NCBI GenBank assembly: GCA_020860445.1
Contig: JAJBUH010000091.1
Coordinates: 1 to 33,891, forward strand
From: Bacteroidales bacterium
GTDB taxonomy: Bacteria > Bacteroidota > Bacteroidia > Bacteroidales > Muribaculaceae
Direction of reading: 5' to 3'
DNA length: 33,891 bases
Shown here: piece by piece, positions 1-8,819 of the stretch
How positions within the stretch are numbered: position 1 is the first letter of the stretch
Layout of the letters: each line of letters starts with the position of its first letter
Translations under genes and position numbers: made by a program
The notes under the pieces: model-generated
The model's input: the letters and a program-made list of their open reading frames with translations, nothing else
Databases searched by the model: none
What the model was told of the DNA's origin: nothing

Positions 1-53
1 GCTGCGCCGTGATCTTTGGCTAAGCCTCAGCCACGGACTTTTGCACATGAGCC
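1..53. repeat. Left copy of 53-bp terminal inverted repeat
   Basis: These 53 bases are the reverse complement of 33838-33890 with one mismatch (base 45 is A here and G in the other copy). Inside is a short self-pairing TGGCT...AGCCA. Similarity stops sharply after base 53. The rest of the leader up to base 153 shows nothing I recognise. Housekeeping genes lie between the copies, so I read this as a dispersed chromosomal repeat at which the assembly broke rather than as the end of a transposon. Confidence 0.85.
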
Positions 54-153
54 ATTTCTTCCCAGCCTTAATGGCAGCTTATGGCAATCCTTAGGCGTTG
101 TGGTGGTTAAACTTACTGATTCACCAAAACGTTGTAAATTTAGTTATTGTTTC

Positions 154-181
154 TTACTTATTACTTTTTACTTATTACTCA
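154..181 (+). repeat. Four tandem heptamers upstream of the S41 protease start
   Basis: The bases read as four 7-bp words: TTACTTA, TTACTTT, TTACTTA, TTACTCA. They end 8 nt before the ATG at 190. The same words in the same order, with the last one differing by one base, lie 7 nt before the ribE start at 25617-25644. No Shine-Dalgarno sequence lies between the repeat and the start codon. Confidence 0.8.
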
Positions 182-189
182 ATATAGAG

Positions 190-1758
190 ATGTATAGATT
201 TTTAACAGCCTTATTGCTTCTTGCCTCCTACACGGCGACATTCGCTCAAATCGATGAGATTTCGCCTGCTCGCAAACTCGGAGTAGCCGAAGCTATAATC
301 GAAAATTATTATGTAGAAGATGTCAATGCCGATTCAGTGGTGACAGAGGGCATCATAGCCATGCTCAAGACCCTGGATCCCCACTCGTCATATTCAACCC
401 CAGCCGAAACTAAAGAACTCAATGAGCCGCTCGAGGGCAAATTCTCCGGCATCGGCGTGCAATTCAATATGTCGACCGACACTGTGTATGTGATTCAGAC
501 CGTGTCGGGTGGACCCTCAGAGAAAGTTGGCATCCGTCCCGGCGACCGCATCATCTCGGCCGATGATTCGATCATCGCTGGCAAGAAGCTGCCCAATAGC
601 GCTATCCTCAAGATATTGCGCGGACCAAAGGATTCGAAGGTCAAATTGGGAGTGCTGCGCAACGGCGAACAGATCGATTTCATCGTAACTCGCGACGATA
701 TTCCAATCAACAGCGTCGATGGCGTGTATATGGTCAATCCTACTATCGGATACATTCGCCTTACCCGCTTTGCTGAAAGCAGCGCCGAGGAGATTGCCGA
801 TGCTATCGCCAAGCTCAAGAAGCAAGGCATGGAGAAACTAATCCTCGACCTCGAGGACAATGGCGGCGGCTATCTGAGGGCAGCCCACGACATAGCTTCG
901 ATGTTCCTCAACAAGGGCGACCTGGTAGTCTACACCAAGGGCAAAAATGTCGACCCGGTATATTACAAGGTTGAAAACCCAACTCCGCTTTTTGATGGAC
1001 CCGTGGTCGTGATGGTCAACCAATACTCGGCCTCGGCCTCTGAGATTGTGTCGGGAGCGCTGCAAGACAATGACCGCGCCACAATCGTTGGACGCCGCAC
1101 CTTCGGCAAGGGATTGGTGCAGAGACCCTTCCCGTTCCCCGATGGCTCGATGATACGTCTGACCGTAGCTCGCTACTATACCCCGTCGGGTCGCTCAATA
1201 CAAAAGCATTACGACAAGGGCAAAGGCGAAGAATATCAGCTGGATATGCTCACTCGCTATAAGAGCGGCGAACTCTGGAGCGCCGACAGTATACACTTTG
1301 ACGAGAGCCAGAAATACACCACGCTGCGCGAGGGTCGCACCATCTACGGCGGCGGTGGCATCATGCCCGACGAGTTCGTGCCAATCGACACCGCCTACTA
1401 CTCGCAATATTACCGCGACCTGATGGCCAAGGGTGTGCTGCCAACCTATACTCTCAACTATGTAGACCAGCATCGCGCTGAGCTCAAGCAGAAATACCCC
1501 ACCGAGGATGCGTTTTTTGAGCAATTCACAGTGACCCCTGAGATGATCCAGGAGGTTGTGGCCAAGGCTCAGGCCGAGGGCGTAGAGCCCAATCCCGAAC
1601 AATTGGCAATCTCGCAGCCGGTGATTGAGGCCATCATCATGGGTTATCTGACTCGCGACCTGTTTGAGGATGGCAGCTATGTGAGGGCTACCAATCCGCT
1701 GAATCCAGTGTTTAGGAAAGCGGTCGAGGTGCTCTCGCCGGATCCATTAGCCCCCTAA
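190..1758 (+). CDS. Secreted S41 C-terminal processing peptidase
   Basis: A 522-residue serine protease of the tail-specific (Prc/CtpA) family, which cuts envelope proteins from their C-termini. I chose the ATG at 190 because it gives a clean signal peptide (MYRFLTALLLLAS, cleavage after TFAQ region); the in-frame extension to base 16 has no such sense and runs through repeat DNA. A PDZ domain lies at about 80-165 (FSGIGVQF, GIRPGDRI). The protease core follows, with the Ser/Lys dyad visible as the middle Ser of SASASE (about residue 282) and Lys in FGKGLVQ (about 307), the usual 25 residues apart. A long C-terminal tail (about 350-522) is helical and less typical. The stop codon falls inside a 50-bp tandem repeat. 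Family assignment is firm; the substrate is unknown. Confidence 0.93.
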   Translation: MYRFLTALLLLASYTATFAQIDEISPARKLGVAEAIIENYYVEDVNADSVVTEGIIAMLKTLDPHSSYSTPAETKELNEPLEGKFSGIGVQFNMSTDTVYVIQTVSGGPSEKVGIRPGDRIISADDSIIAGKKLPNSAILKILRGPKDSKVKLGVLRNGEQIDFIVTRDDIPINSVDGVYMVNPTIGYIRLTRFAESSAEEIADAIAKLKKQGMEKLILDLEDNGGGYLRAAHDIASMFLNKGDLVVYTKGKNVDPVYYKVENPTPLFDGPVVVMVNQYSASASEIVSGALQDNDRATIVGRRTFGKGLVQRPFPFPDGSMIRLTVARYYTPSGRSIQKHYDKGKGEEYQLDMLTRYKSGELWSADSIHFDESQKYTTLREGRTIYGGGGIMPDEFVPIDTAYYSQYYRDLMAKGVLPTYTLNYVDQHRAELKQKYPTEDAFFEQFTVTPEMIQEVVAKAQAEGVEPNPEQLAISQPVIEAIIMGYLTRDLFEDGSYVRATNPLNPVFRKAVEVLSPDPLAP

Positions 1759-1850
1759 CCCCCTAAAGGGGGCAGGCTACCGCCGGTTGGGAGAGTTAGG
1801 CCCCCTAACCCCCTAAAGGGGGCAGGCTACCGCCGGTTGGGGGAGGTAAT
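1751..1850. repeat. Two tandem copies of a 50-bp repeat at a stop codon
   Basis: Copies occupy 1751-1800 and 1801-1850, identical for the first 40 bases and diverging only in the last ten. Each contains CCCCC-TAAA-GGGGG, able to form a 5-bp hairpin. The first copy supplies the last codon and the stop of the S41 protease, so the repeat forms the end of the gene and nearly all of the spacer before the next gene. It may also act as a weak terminator. Confidence 0.9.
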
Positions 1851-1873
1851 ATAAGGAACCAAATCAATTTGCT

Positions 1874-2275
1874 ATGAAAAGGATATTTAAATTCTGGTTG
1901 GTGTGGTGCATCGCGCTGGCGATGGGCATGGCAGCAAGTGCTCAGACCAATGAGGGGCTGAGAGCGATTGTGGAGAAGCTGAATAGCAAATGCCCCATTG
2001 CCCTCAACCATGGCGTGACGCAGCAGAGCGTAGAACTAAACGACACGGCTGTAATCTACACCATCATAATCGACGCCGCTGAGACCCATTTCCACGAAAT
2101 GGAGGGCCATCGCCAATTGATGCATGATGCCAAGGCTATGGAGTTGGCAACCGATGCCAGTCCGGATGCTTTAGCCCCCTACTGCATTAAGCTCAAAATC
2201 TCAGTGATATACCATTTCACTGATGGTCAGGAACATTTCGACTTGGTCATCAAGCCCGAGGACATGGAGTTCTAA
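1874..2275 (+). CDS. Small secreted protein of unknown function
   Basis: 133 residues with a convincing signal peptide (charged MKRIFKF, hydrophobic LVWCIALAMGMA, cleavage at ASAQ). I do not recognise the mature part of about 110 residues. It is mixed alpha/beta in character, with a His-rich stretch (THFHEMEGHRQLMHD, about 73-87) and no further membrane segment. It lies 116 bp after the S41 protease, across the 50-bp repeats, and its stop overlaps that of the convergent glycosyltransferase by 3-4 bp. An envelope role is inferred from the signal peptide only. Confidence 0.75.
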   Translation: MKRIFKFWLVWCIALAMGMAASAQTNEGLRAIVEKLNSKCPIALNHGVTQQSVELNDTAVIYTIIIDAAETHFHEMEGHRQLMHDAKAMELATDASPDALAPYCIKLKISVIYHFTDGQEHFDLVIKPEDMEF

Positions 2276-3387
2276 GAGCGTTGCCACAACTCCTCAAATC
2301 TTCTTGCCACAACCAAGGCATCATTGTTGCGCTTTACGAATTCTGCGCCATATCTCCCCATCTCTGCCCATTCGCTACGCCGCGCCAGCAGTTGCTCTAA
2401 ATCGGCATAAAGCCGATTTGGATCCGCTGGATCAGCGTTGATGATGGGCACTTTTTCTGGGTGGGGCTCATGCACGAAATCATAGTATTCTTTTTCGGCT
2501 CCGCTCACCACAATCTTGCCCTTGCGCATAGCCATCAGCGCGGTGGTGGCTGGGGTATAGGAATACAATTGGTCAACCACCACATGAGCCTTGTCCATCA
2601 CCTGCTTGAATTGCTCGTAAGGCACATTTTGCACGAAGTCAAACTCGACTTCGCCCCGGTGGTCTTCGGCAAACTGCCTCACTATGGGCAACATTCTATC
2701 CGCCCCTTTTTCTATTTCCCTACCCCTATGACAGGCCAGCATGATGCGCAGCGGTTCCTCAGCGCTCAATGGTCGAGGCGCAGCCTCGCTGCAGTCAATT
2801 GGGATGCCAACATACATCAACTTTGACTGCGGCACAAACCGCTCGCACACTTTATGGTACTCATATAGAGCTGTCGCCACGCCATCAACATTGTCATACA
2901 CATGGTGGCATAGGTCGGTGAGGGCCTGGCTGTGCCATTCACTAAGCCTTTCGGAATATCGTTGGGCATAAGGCGTAGGCGCCCCTCCTACCTGCCATTC
3001 GCTGTACCGCAGGATATCAGAGCGGTCGGCGGCAAGGCGTATGTATTGGGGGTCGGTAGCGAGTACCGATAGGCATACCGAGCCGTTGGTGCTTTTCAGC
3101 CGATCAAATAAAGGCTTAAGGCGCTGAGGCTTGAGTTCGACAAATGTTGGGGTGCACAGTTGCACTACGTCGTATCCCTTGAGCTTAGATGCCAATAGGG
3201 TGTTGAGGCGCGCCCACAGCAGAGCCCCGCCCAGTTTGTTGCGTCGGCGGCTCGTGTCGATGTTGCGAGCAGTCTCCATCCAGTTGCCTCCATTAGATGC
3301 CACAGTCACATCATGCCCCAGCTTCACCAACCCCCTGGCCAGCGTAGCATGATACGCACTCGCATCTCCCATCAACAATACCTTCAT
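2272..3387 (-). CDS. Glycosyltransferase, GT-B fold (GT4-like)
   Basis: 371 residues, cytoplasmic. The N-terminus MKVLLMGDASAYHATLARG starts the first Rossmann domain of a GT-B enzyme. The C-terminal domain carries a degenerate donor-site region (DKAHVVVDQLYSYTPATTALMAMRKGK, about 263-289) with VSGAEKEYYDF after it, typical of GT4-like proteins that transfer sugar from a nucleotide-sugar donor. The enzyme likely adds a sugar to a surface polysaccharide, glycolipid or glycoprotein; donor and acceptor cannot be read from the sequence. It lies 18 nt downstream of the GT2 gene, last in the asd-antiporter-GT2-GT4 run. Confidence 0.8.
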   Translation of the reverse strand: MKVLLMGDASAYHATLARGLVKLGHDVTVASNGGNWMETARNIDTSRRRNKLGGALLWARLNTLLASKLKGYDVVQLCTPTFVELKPQRLKPLFDRLKSTNGSVCLSVLATDPQYIRLAADRSDILRYSEWQVGGAPTPYAQRYSERLSEWHSQALTDLCHHVYDNVDGVATALYEYHKVCERFVPQSKLMYVGIPIDCSEAAPRPLSAEEPLRIMLACHRGREIEKGADRMLPIVRQFAEDHRGEVEFDFVQNVPYEQFKQVMDKAHVVVDQLYSYTPATTALMAMRKGKIVVSGAEKEYYDFVHEPHPEKVPIINADPADPNRLYADLEQLLARRSEWAEMGRYGAEFVKRNNDALVVARRFEELWQRS

Positions 3388-3405
3388 ATCATCTTATTTT
3401 CTGAG

Positions 3406-4308
3406 TTATAATAAAGCGAGGAGGTGGGAGGCGGCGGGGAGGCCGAGGGCGGTTAGGCGGTAGGCGAGGAGGAGGATAAGACGATTTTTGAGGGAGGAGC
3501 CTTTTAAGGCACGTTTGAGCAGACGCTGAGAGGCATCAGCGGCTCCCTCGTGGCGGTATAGGCCAGCGAGGATGGCGCGTCTTAGGGATACTATGGGTCG
3601 CAAGGCGACAGGTAGATTTGCCTCGATGCAGTCGAGCGAGTGCTCCCGCTCTGCACCTTTTGAGGAATAGTTGATGCCGGTGATTGATGCGGCTCCGCTG
3701 TCATACATATCCACGGTAGGTTCGCCATGGGCCTTTGCCATTCGGGCATGAGGCAAGAGACGAATGCCAAGTTCAATGTCATTCCACACCGCCACATCCT
3801 CGCGCCAACCACCGGCACGCCGAAACAACTCGGTATGAGCCATATACCGCTGCGTAGCCATAGTGCCATGGAGGATGCAATTGGCATAGACATGCTTGAT
3901 GGCAAATGGCTTGATACATGGCTTCTTATCGGCGATATGCAGACGTATATTCCACCCTATGACATTGGCTCGGGGATGCGCGGCAGCGGTCGACAAAGCC
4001 CTCTCGACATGATTGGGAGCCATAGTGTCGTCGCTGTCAAAAAACATGGTCCACTGCGTTGTGACCCGTGCCAGTCCGGCATTCCGGGCGGCGCAAGCGC
4101 CGGGGCGTGGCTCCTCGATTACTTCGACCGAGAATCCCTCGGCTTGCTGCTCCTCAGCCCATTGGCGCATCACTGCCAGTGTGCCGTCGGTGCTGCCATT
4201 GTCGACCAACACTACTCGCATTGGTCGATAGGTCTGTGCCGCCACCGACTGCAGGGTGCGCTCGATCAGATGCTCACGATTGTGGGCTGGAATTACTATC
4301 GTCAGCAT
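3406..4308 (-). CDS. Glycosyltransferase family 2
   Basis: 300 residues. It opens with the GT2 signature LTIVIPAHNREHLIERTLQS, followed by VVLVDNGSTDGT, the donor-binding region, and the metal-binding motif FFDSDD (about residues 90-95) after GACAARNAG. It transfers a sugar from a nucleotide-sugar by inversion, probably onto a surface glycan. The ATG at 4308 is preferred; a GTG one codon earlier is also possible. The start overlaps the antiporter's 3' end by 35 bp, suggesting coupled translation. The C-terminal 60 residues are Leu/Ala-rich and their DNA is extremely G-rich on the + strand (3418-3480). Confidence 0.88.
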   Translation of the reverse strand: MLTIVIPAHNREHLIERTLQSVAAQTYRPMRVVLVDNGSTDGTLAVMRQWAEEQQAEGFSVEVIEEPRPGACAARNAGLARVTTQWTMFFDSDDTMAPNHVERALSTAAAHPRANVIGWNIRLHIADKKPCIKPFAIKHVYANCILHGTMATQRYMAHTELFRRAGGWREDVAVWNDIELGIRLLPHARMAKAHGEPTVDMYDSGAASITGINYSSKGAEREHSLDCIEANLPVALRPIVSLRRAILAGLYRHEGAADASQRLLKRALKGSSLKNRLILLLAYRLTALGLPAASHLLALL

Positions 4309-6475
4309 CACGGATATCGATTTTGGGTTTGCGGTTGCGGTGAGTCCAGCTCTTCTTAATCACTCCTAAGCGGCGCCAAGCCGCCTTGGTGCGTCGCCAC
4401 AGAGGCGAAGGCGTAGTGTCGAGCGTCGTCGACATTGGGCCAGCGAATGACAGGGCCGTCTGCTCTTGTTCGCCAAACTGCTCGGGGTAGATAAAGAGCA
4501 GATTATTTTGCGAGAAATATTTCTGCAAGAACGATGGTATGTCAGCCAATTCTGACGAATACGACACAGAATTGGCGCGAGCGCCAATCAGCACAAACAG
4601 GTCATCATCAAGCACCTCGTTGCTGATGACGATAAAATCGTCCCATTGTTCAACAGTGCGGTATTCGCTTCTGACCCCGCAATTCTCATGGTGGATGATG
4701 CCGCGTATCAGCGGTTGCACCTCAGCCGAACAGCAGAATATCACTCGGCATCCTATCTGCGAGGCCAAGCGGGCAATCAGGCGCACCCAGCGGTTGAAAC
4801 CGCTCTCATACTGAGCCTTTTGTGGCACATACACCACGATGCGGGTCAGTGTATTTGGGGGTATGAAGCAGCGCGTGATAATCACCATCTTGTTGGTGGC
4901 GCGCAGCAGCTGGCCGATATTGTTGCCAAGGAACGTGTCAATCACTGTCGAGCGCCGGTGTATACCCACGATTACCTCGGTGATGTCACGCTCGTTCATG
5001 GCATTGATGATGCCAGTCACCACGTTCAGGTCATAGCGGTCGAGGGTTTCGACCTTGGTATTGGCAGCCGCGCCGGCTTTCTGAGCGGTCTCCAGGGCGT
5101 TGAGCGACACGGCCTTGCTGGTGGCGCTGTTGTCAGTGCGCACATGTATGGCATAATAGTTGTGTCGGCCGCGCTGGTTGCGCATCAGCATAGCCAAATC
5201 GACCAGGGACTGCGCCACGATTGGCGAACCTACCGATATCAGCGTGTTGTTGACTCTCTGTTGGCGCATATCGTCGGCTCCGTTGCGAGCATCGCTCTCG
5301 AGCATCTCTACCTTGAGCTTGGCGGCAGCCGAGGCGGTAAACATCGGGGCCAAGGCGCAGGTGACCAGGATGACAAGCACGGTGCTGTTGAGGATTTGTT
5401 CGCTGAGCATCCCCAATGAGAAACCCAAGGTGACCACAGCCAGGGCCACAGCCGTGTGGGCTGTGGTCAAGCCGAACATCACCCCACGGCTTGCTTTGGA
5501 TAGGCGGTTGATTCTCTGCGCCAAATAAGCCGGAAGCCATTTGCTGACCAGCGCCACGGCGAGCATGATGCCCGATACGGCCAGGGTCGAGGCATCCATG
5601 ATTACCCTCACATTGATCATCATACCCACGCTGATCAGGAAGTAAGGGATAAACAGGGCGTTGCCCACAAACTCGATGCTTGCCATCAGCGAACTCCCCG
5701 ATGGCACATAGCGATTAAGCACCAAGCCGGCAAAGAATGCGCCAAGCACAGCCTCCAAGCCTATTAGCTGGGCGCCCACGGCGGCGAAAAATACCATGGC
5801 CAGCACGTAGACATACTGGGTCACCTTGTCGGCTACATGCTTGAAAAATAGGCGCGTGAGCCTCGGATAGGTATAGAGGATAAACAGGCAGTAGATGGCC
5901 AGCAACCCCAACATCTTGAATAGAGCCGAAGGGTTGAAGCTTCCCTCACGCTCGACACTGATGGTGGCGCCGAGCACTAGCAGGGCGCCGATTACAGCGA
6001 TGATGGTGCCCACGATGGCAATCAGCACGGCAGGGGCGCGAGTGATGCCGTAGCGCGTGGCCACCGGGTAGGCTATCAGGGTATGCGAGGCATACATCGA
6101 GCCCAAGAGCAGCGATGTAAGCCAGTCGAGGCGCAGCAGCCATACGCTGGTCACTACGCCGAGTATCAACGGCACAAGCAGGGTGAAGAGGCCGAACAAT
6201 AGTCCTCGCTTGAGGTTGAGCTTAAGGTGGAACATGTCAATCTCAAGTCCGGCGAGAAACATCAAGTAGAGCAGACCTACCTGGCCGAAGATGGCAAACG
6301 AAGAGTCGCGGTCGAGGATGTCGAATCCGTAAGGACCGACTACCACGCCCGCGACTATCATGCCAATGATATGGGGTATCTTAAGACGATTGAGGAGCAG
6401 AGGAGCAGCCAAAATGATTACCAGCACGATACAGAATATCGCTACGGGCTGTGTCACCAAGGCTGCTATAATCAT
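4274..6475 (-). CDS. CPA2-type cation/proton antiporter with Usp-like C-terminal domain
   Basis: 733 residues. Residues 1-390 form about 12 hydrophobic segments of the Na+/H+ exchanger (KefB/CPA2) type, with GMIVAGVVVGPYGF near the N-terminus and LLYLMFLAGLEIDMF (about 68-82), both characteristic. Residues about 410-700 are soluble and resemble tandem universal-stress-protein folds (for example EVIVGIHRRS). Such proteins exchange K+ or Na+ for protons across the inner membrane, with the soluble part probably sensing nucleotides or stress. The ion is not determinable. Its start lies 3 nt from a heptamer array that fills the gap to asd, so the two are probably cotranscribed. Confidence 0.9.
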   Translation of the reverse strand: MIIAALVTQPVAIFCIVLVIILAAPLLLNRLKIPHIIGMIVAGVVVGPYGFDILDRDSSFAIFGQVGLLYLMFLAGLEIDMFHLKLNLKRGLLFGLFTLLVPLILGVVTSVWLLRLDWLTSLLLGSMYASHTLIAYPVATRYGITRAPAVLIAIVGTIIAVIGALLVLGATISVEREGSFNPSALFKMLGLLAIYCLFILYTYPRLTRLFFKHVADKVTQYVYVLAMVFFAAVGAQLIGLEAVLGAFFAGLVLNRYVPSGSSLMASIEFVGNALFIPYFLISVGMMINVRVIMDASTLAVSGIMLAVALVSKWLPAYLAQRINRLSKASRGVMFGLTTAHTAVALAVVTLGFSLGMLSEQILNSTVLVILVTCALAPMFTASAAAKLKVEMLESDARNGADDMRQQRVNNTLISVGSPIVAQSLVDLAMLMRNQRGRHNYYAIHVRTDNSATSKAVSLNALETAQKAGAAANTKVETLDRYDLNVVTGIINAMNERDITEVIVGIHRRSTVIDTFLGNNIGQLLRATNKMVIITRCFIPPNTLTRIVVYVPQKAQYESGFNRWVRLIARLASQIGCRVIFCCSAEVQPLIRGIIHHENCGVRSEYRTVEQWDDFIVISNEVLDDDLFVLIGARANSVSYSSELADIPSFLQKYFSQNNLLFIYPEQFGEQEQTALSFAGPMSTTLDTTPSPLWRRTKAAWRRLGVIKKSWTHRNRKPKIDIRDADDSNSSPQS

Positions 6476-6478
6476 TTC

Positions 6479-6619
6479 AAGTCAAAAGTCAAAAGTCAAA
6501 AGTCAAAAGGACTAAGTCAAAAGTCAAAGGTATTAAGTCAAAAGTCAAAGGTACTGAGGCAAAAGTCAAGAGGCAAAAGTAATTTCCACTCTTGACTTTT
6601 GACTTTTGCCTTTTGACTT
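6479..6619. repeat. Heptamer array filling the asd-antiporter spacer, with fold-back
   Basis: From 6479 to 6583 the sequence stays in exact 7-bp phase for 15 words. Nine match or nearly match AAGTCAA (AAGTCAA, GAGGCAA); others are AAGGACT, AGGTATT and AGGTACT. Two AAGTCAA words followed by an AGGTAYT word recur as a 21-bp higher-order unit. At 6592-6619 four inverted words (TTGACTT three times, TTGCCTT once) follow, so the spacer could fold back in RNA. One end touches the asd stop codon and the other stops 3 nt from the antiporter ATG. Confidence 0.9.
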
Positions 6620-7625
6620 ATTTGCCGTGTTTCAGCATATACTGCGCGATCTGCACGGCGTTGAGGGCGGCGCCCTTCTTGATCTGGTCGGCAACGACCC
6701 AGAATGCCAAGCCGTTGGGATTGGTCAGGTCTTTGCGGATACGGCCCACATACACTGGGTCGTGGTCGGCAACCTCGAGGGGCATGGGATAGCCGCAAGC
6801 CTCTTGCTTGTCCATCAGCACGATGCCGGGCTCGGCGGCGAATGCCTCGCGAGCTTGCTCTACGCTCACCGGCTCTTCGGTCTCGCACCATACGGCCTCG
6901 CTATGGGCGCGCAGCACTGGCACGCGCACGCATGTTGCGCTCACGTCGAGGTCGGGAGCATGCATTATCTTCTTGGTCTCGTTGTACATCTTCATCTCCT
7001 CCTTGGTATAACCGTTGTCGGTGAAGACATCAACGTGGGGTATTACATTGTAGGCAAGCTGAGCCACAAATTTCTGTACCTTAGGTTCGCGGCCCTCGAC
7101 CAGAGCGGCGTTCTGCTCTTTGAGTTCCGCCATAGCTGATGCGCCGGCGCCGCTGGCAGCCTGATATGTAGCCACGTGCACGCGCTTAATGGGGCTGACT
7201 TTGTGGATAGCGTTGAGGGCTACAACCATCTGTATGGTGGTGCAATTGGGGTTGGCTATGATGCGGCGCGGAGCGTTGAAGGCATCGTCGCCGTTGACCT
7301 CAGGCACTACCAGAGGGATATCCTGGTCCATGCGGAATGCGCTTGAGTTGTCAATCATCAGGGCGCCGTGGCGGGTGATGGTGTCGGCAAACTGCTTTGA
7401 CACACCGGCTCCAGCTGATACAAAGGCGATGTCGATGCCCTTGAAATCGTCGTTGTCCTTAAGTTCTTGGATGGTTATGGTGCGGTCGCGCCATTTCACC
7501 TGTTGGCCAGCGCTGCGTACTGAGCCGAATAGTTTCAGCTCATCAACCGGGAAGTTTTGCTCATCAAGCACGCGGAGGAATTCTTGTCCTACGGCTCCGC
7601 TGGCTCCTACAATTGCTACGTTCAT
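6618..7625 (-). CDS. asd: Aspartate-semialdehyde dehydrogenase
   Basis: 335 residues, the usual length. It reduces aspartyl phosphate to aspartate semialdehyde with NADPH, the branch point to lysine/diaminopimelate, threonine and methionine; the diaminopimelate branch feeds peptidoglycan. Visible: the NADP-binding start [17 protein letters not shown], the catalytic Cys in NPNCTT (Cys128), and the later active-site His in VLRAHSEA (His241). A probable promoter -7 box lies 71 bp upstream. The stop codon is built into the inverted heptamers that fill the spacer before the antiporter gene. Confidence 0.97.
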   Translation of the reverse strand: MNVAIVGASGAVGQEFLRVLDEQNFPVDELKLFGSVRSAGQQVKWRDRTITIQELKDNDDFKGIDIAFVSAGAGVSKQFADTITRHGALMIDNSSAFRMDQDIPLVVPEVNGDDAFNAPRRIIANPNCTTIQMVVALNAIHKVSPIKRVHVATYQAASGAGASAMAELKEQNAALVEGREPKVQKFVAQLAYNVIPHVDVFTDNGYTKEEMKMYNETKKIMHAPDLDVSATCVRVPVLRAHSEAVWCETEEPVSVEQAREAFAAEPGIVLMDKQEACGYPMPLEVADHDPVYVGRIRKDLTNPNGLAFWVVADQIKKGAALNAVQIAQYMLKHGK

Positions 7626-7630
7626 AATCG

Positions 7631-7651
7631 TATTTGCGTTTTGCGTTTGCG
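7631..7651 (-). repeat. Three short tandem words before the asd start
   Basis: Read on the minus strand, the leader contains CGCAAAC, GCAAAAC and GCAAATA, ending 5 nt before the asd ATG. It is the weakest member of the set of 7-bp word repeats found next to start codons in this window, with only three imperfect words. Confidence 0.55.
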
Positions 7652-7695
7652 AGTGGCTGTTACGCCTTGTTTTTTCTCGTTTAGGATTCTCACCG

Positions 7696-7703
7696 CAAAA
7701 TTA
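7696..7703 (-). promoter_or_regulatory. Probable -7 box for asd
   Basis: On the minus strand this reads TAATTTTG, a perfect match to the Bacteroidota -7 consensus TAnnTTTG, about 70 nt upstream of the asd ATG. I see no convincing TTTG at the expected -33 distance, so confidence is moderate. Confidence 0.5.
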
Positions 7704-7793
7704 CTAATTTTTCTTGAATCCACCGCCATTCCTCAATAAAAATCAGTCATAATCGTCAGGTTTGATTAAGACTTTTAATGGATTGGGTTGTTT

Positions 7794-8222
7794 ATGTCTA
7801 AAAAGCCTTTACAGATTATGGCAAAGTTACTCGCTAATCTACTGACCCTAATAATTGTTTTGACCATGACAGCATGCGCCAGCAAGGCCTCAGATGCCGT
7901 TGATGTGGTATCTGCGCCCCAATTCCGACAAATACTCGACTCTGACCCTGATGTGTACCTGCTCGATGTGCGCACCCCGGAGGAATACGCCGAGGGCCAT
8001 ATACAGGGAGCCCATCTGCTCAACTGGCTCGACCCAGAGGAGTTCAAAGCCGATGCAACACATCTCGACAAGTCGAAGACTATCATGACCTATTGCCGCA
8101 GCGGTCGCCGCAGCCTTGAGGCTGCTACCTACCTAACCTCGCAGGGCTACAAGGTCATCGACCTCGAGGGTGGCATTCAGGCTTGGGAGAAGGATGACTT
8201 CCCAATCGTTACAACTGACTAA
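7794..8222 (+). CDS. Rhodanese-like lipoprotein
   Basis: 142 residues from the ATG at 7794; the ATG at 7818 is an equally good start, since the signal peptide core MAKLLANLLTLIIVLTMTAC is downstream of both. The lipobox MTAC gives a lipidated Cys at about residue 28. The rest is one rhodanese domain: LLDVRTPEEYAEGHI and the active-site loop YCRSGRRS with catalytic Cys at about 101, ending in GGIQAWEKDDFP. Such single-domain proteins move sulfane sulfur or act in thiol redox; here it is anchored to the envelope. It lies 27 bp before an unrecognised gene, so the two are probably an operon. Confidence 0.9.
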   Translation: MSKKPLQIMAKLLANLLTLIIVLTMTACASKASDAVDVVSAPQFRQILDSDPDVYLLDVRTPEEYAEGHIQGAHLLNWLDPEEFKADATHLDKSKTIMTYCRSGRRSLEAATYLTSQGYKVIDLEGGIQAWEKDDFPIVTTD

Positions 8223-8249
8223 ACACTAACATAAATCATTTGCGCTATC

Positions 8250-8798
8250 ATGAACCAAGAATATCAAGAGAAATTTGAGCAAAAGGTGCATCAACTGATT
8301 GCCAACTATTTGGTTGGCAAAGATGCCATCGACAATATGCTGCCCGAGGCCCCCGATATCGAGGACCGCTGGGAGGGGATTTGCAACGCCTATCTGCCCG
8401 ATGGGGCGCGCGAGTTCCAGAACTATCCCACCGTATCGCTGGGCTGGATGATGTTTATCGGCATGGCTGTCGCCAAGATGTGGGATGAGGACTGGGAGAT
8501 GTACTCCAAATTTGAAGACATCTACGCCACTATCCTGCTCAAAGGCAAGGGCTATGACCTGATGGATGAGTATATCTGCCAAGATATCTTGAAGCTGACG
8601 CCCGAAGAGGAAGAAAAGACCTCAACGCTTGTCGCCGACACTGCCACGCTGGTCCACAAGGCTCTGATGCGCGAGGGCTTTGAGGCTGGCACTCCCGAGG
8701 CTTTCAACGCTTATGTGCGCTGCCTCCACCAGCTCTACTACTTTGGCGCCGCCGTCGAGCTCAAGCGCCTCGGCTACCACATGACCCAAATCAGCTAA
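8250..8798 (+). CDS. Cytoplasmic protein of unknown function
   Basis: 182 residues, acidic and mostly helical, with no signal peptide or membrane helix. Conspicuous are a conserved-looking aromatic stretch (SLGWMMFIGMAVAKMWDEDWEMY, split here as SLGWMMFIGMAVAKM then WDEDWEMY) and the C-terminal LYYFGAAVELKRLGYHM. I do not recognise a named family. It follows the rhodanese lipoprotein by 27 bp and is followed, 21 bp after its stop, by a strong palindromic terminator, so it ends a two-gene unit. Confidence 0.75.
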   Translation: MNQEYQEKFEQKVHQLIANYLVGKDAIDNMLPEAPDIEDRWEGICNAYLPDGAREFQNYPTVSLGWMMFIGMAVAKMWDEDWEMYSKFEDIYATILLKGKGYDLMDEYICQDILKLTPEEEEKTSTLVADTATLVHKALMREGFEAGTPEAFNAYVRCLHQLYYFGAAVELKRLGYHMTQIS

Positions 8799-8819
8799 TC
8801 CCCCACCCTCCCACCTAAG

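Noticed and set aside
16-189. In-frame N-terminal extension of the S41 protease
   Set aside because: It passes through the terminal repeat and heptamers and hides a good signal peptide starting at 190.
3418-3480. G-rich stretch that might form a G-quadruplex (also 13587-13630)
   Set aside because: Both lie in the 3' coding ends of GC-rich minus-strand genes and runs are mostly GG; coding bias explains them.
4646-5419. 257-residue + strand ORF opposite the antiporter gene
   Set aside because: Antisense shadow; the minus-strand frame encodes clear transporter helices.
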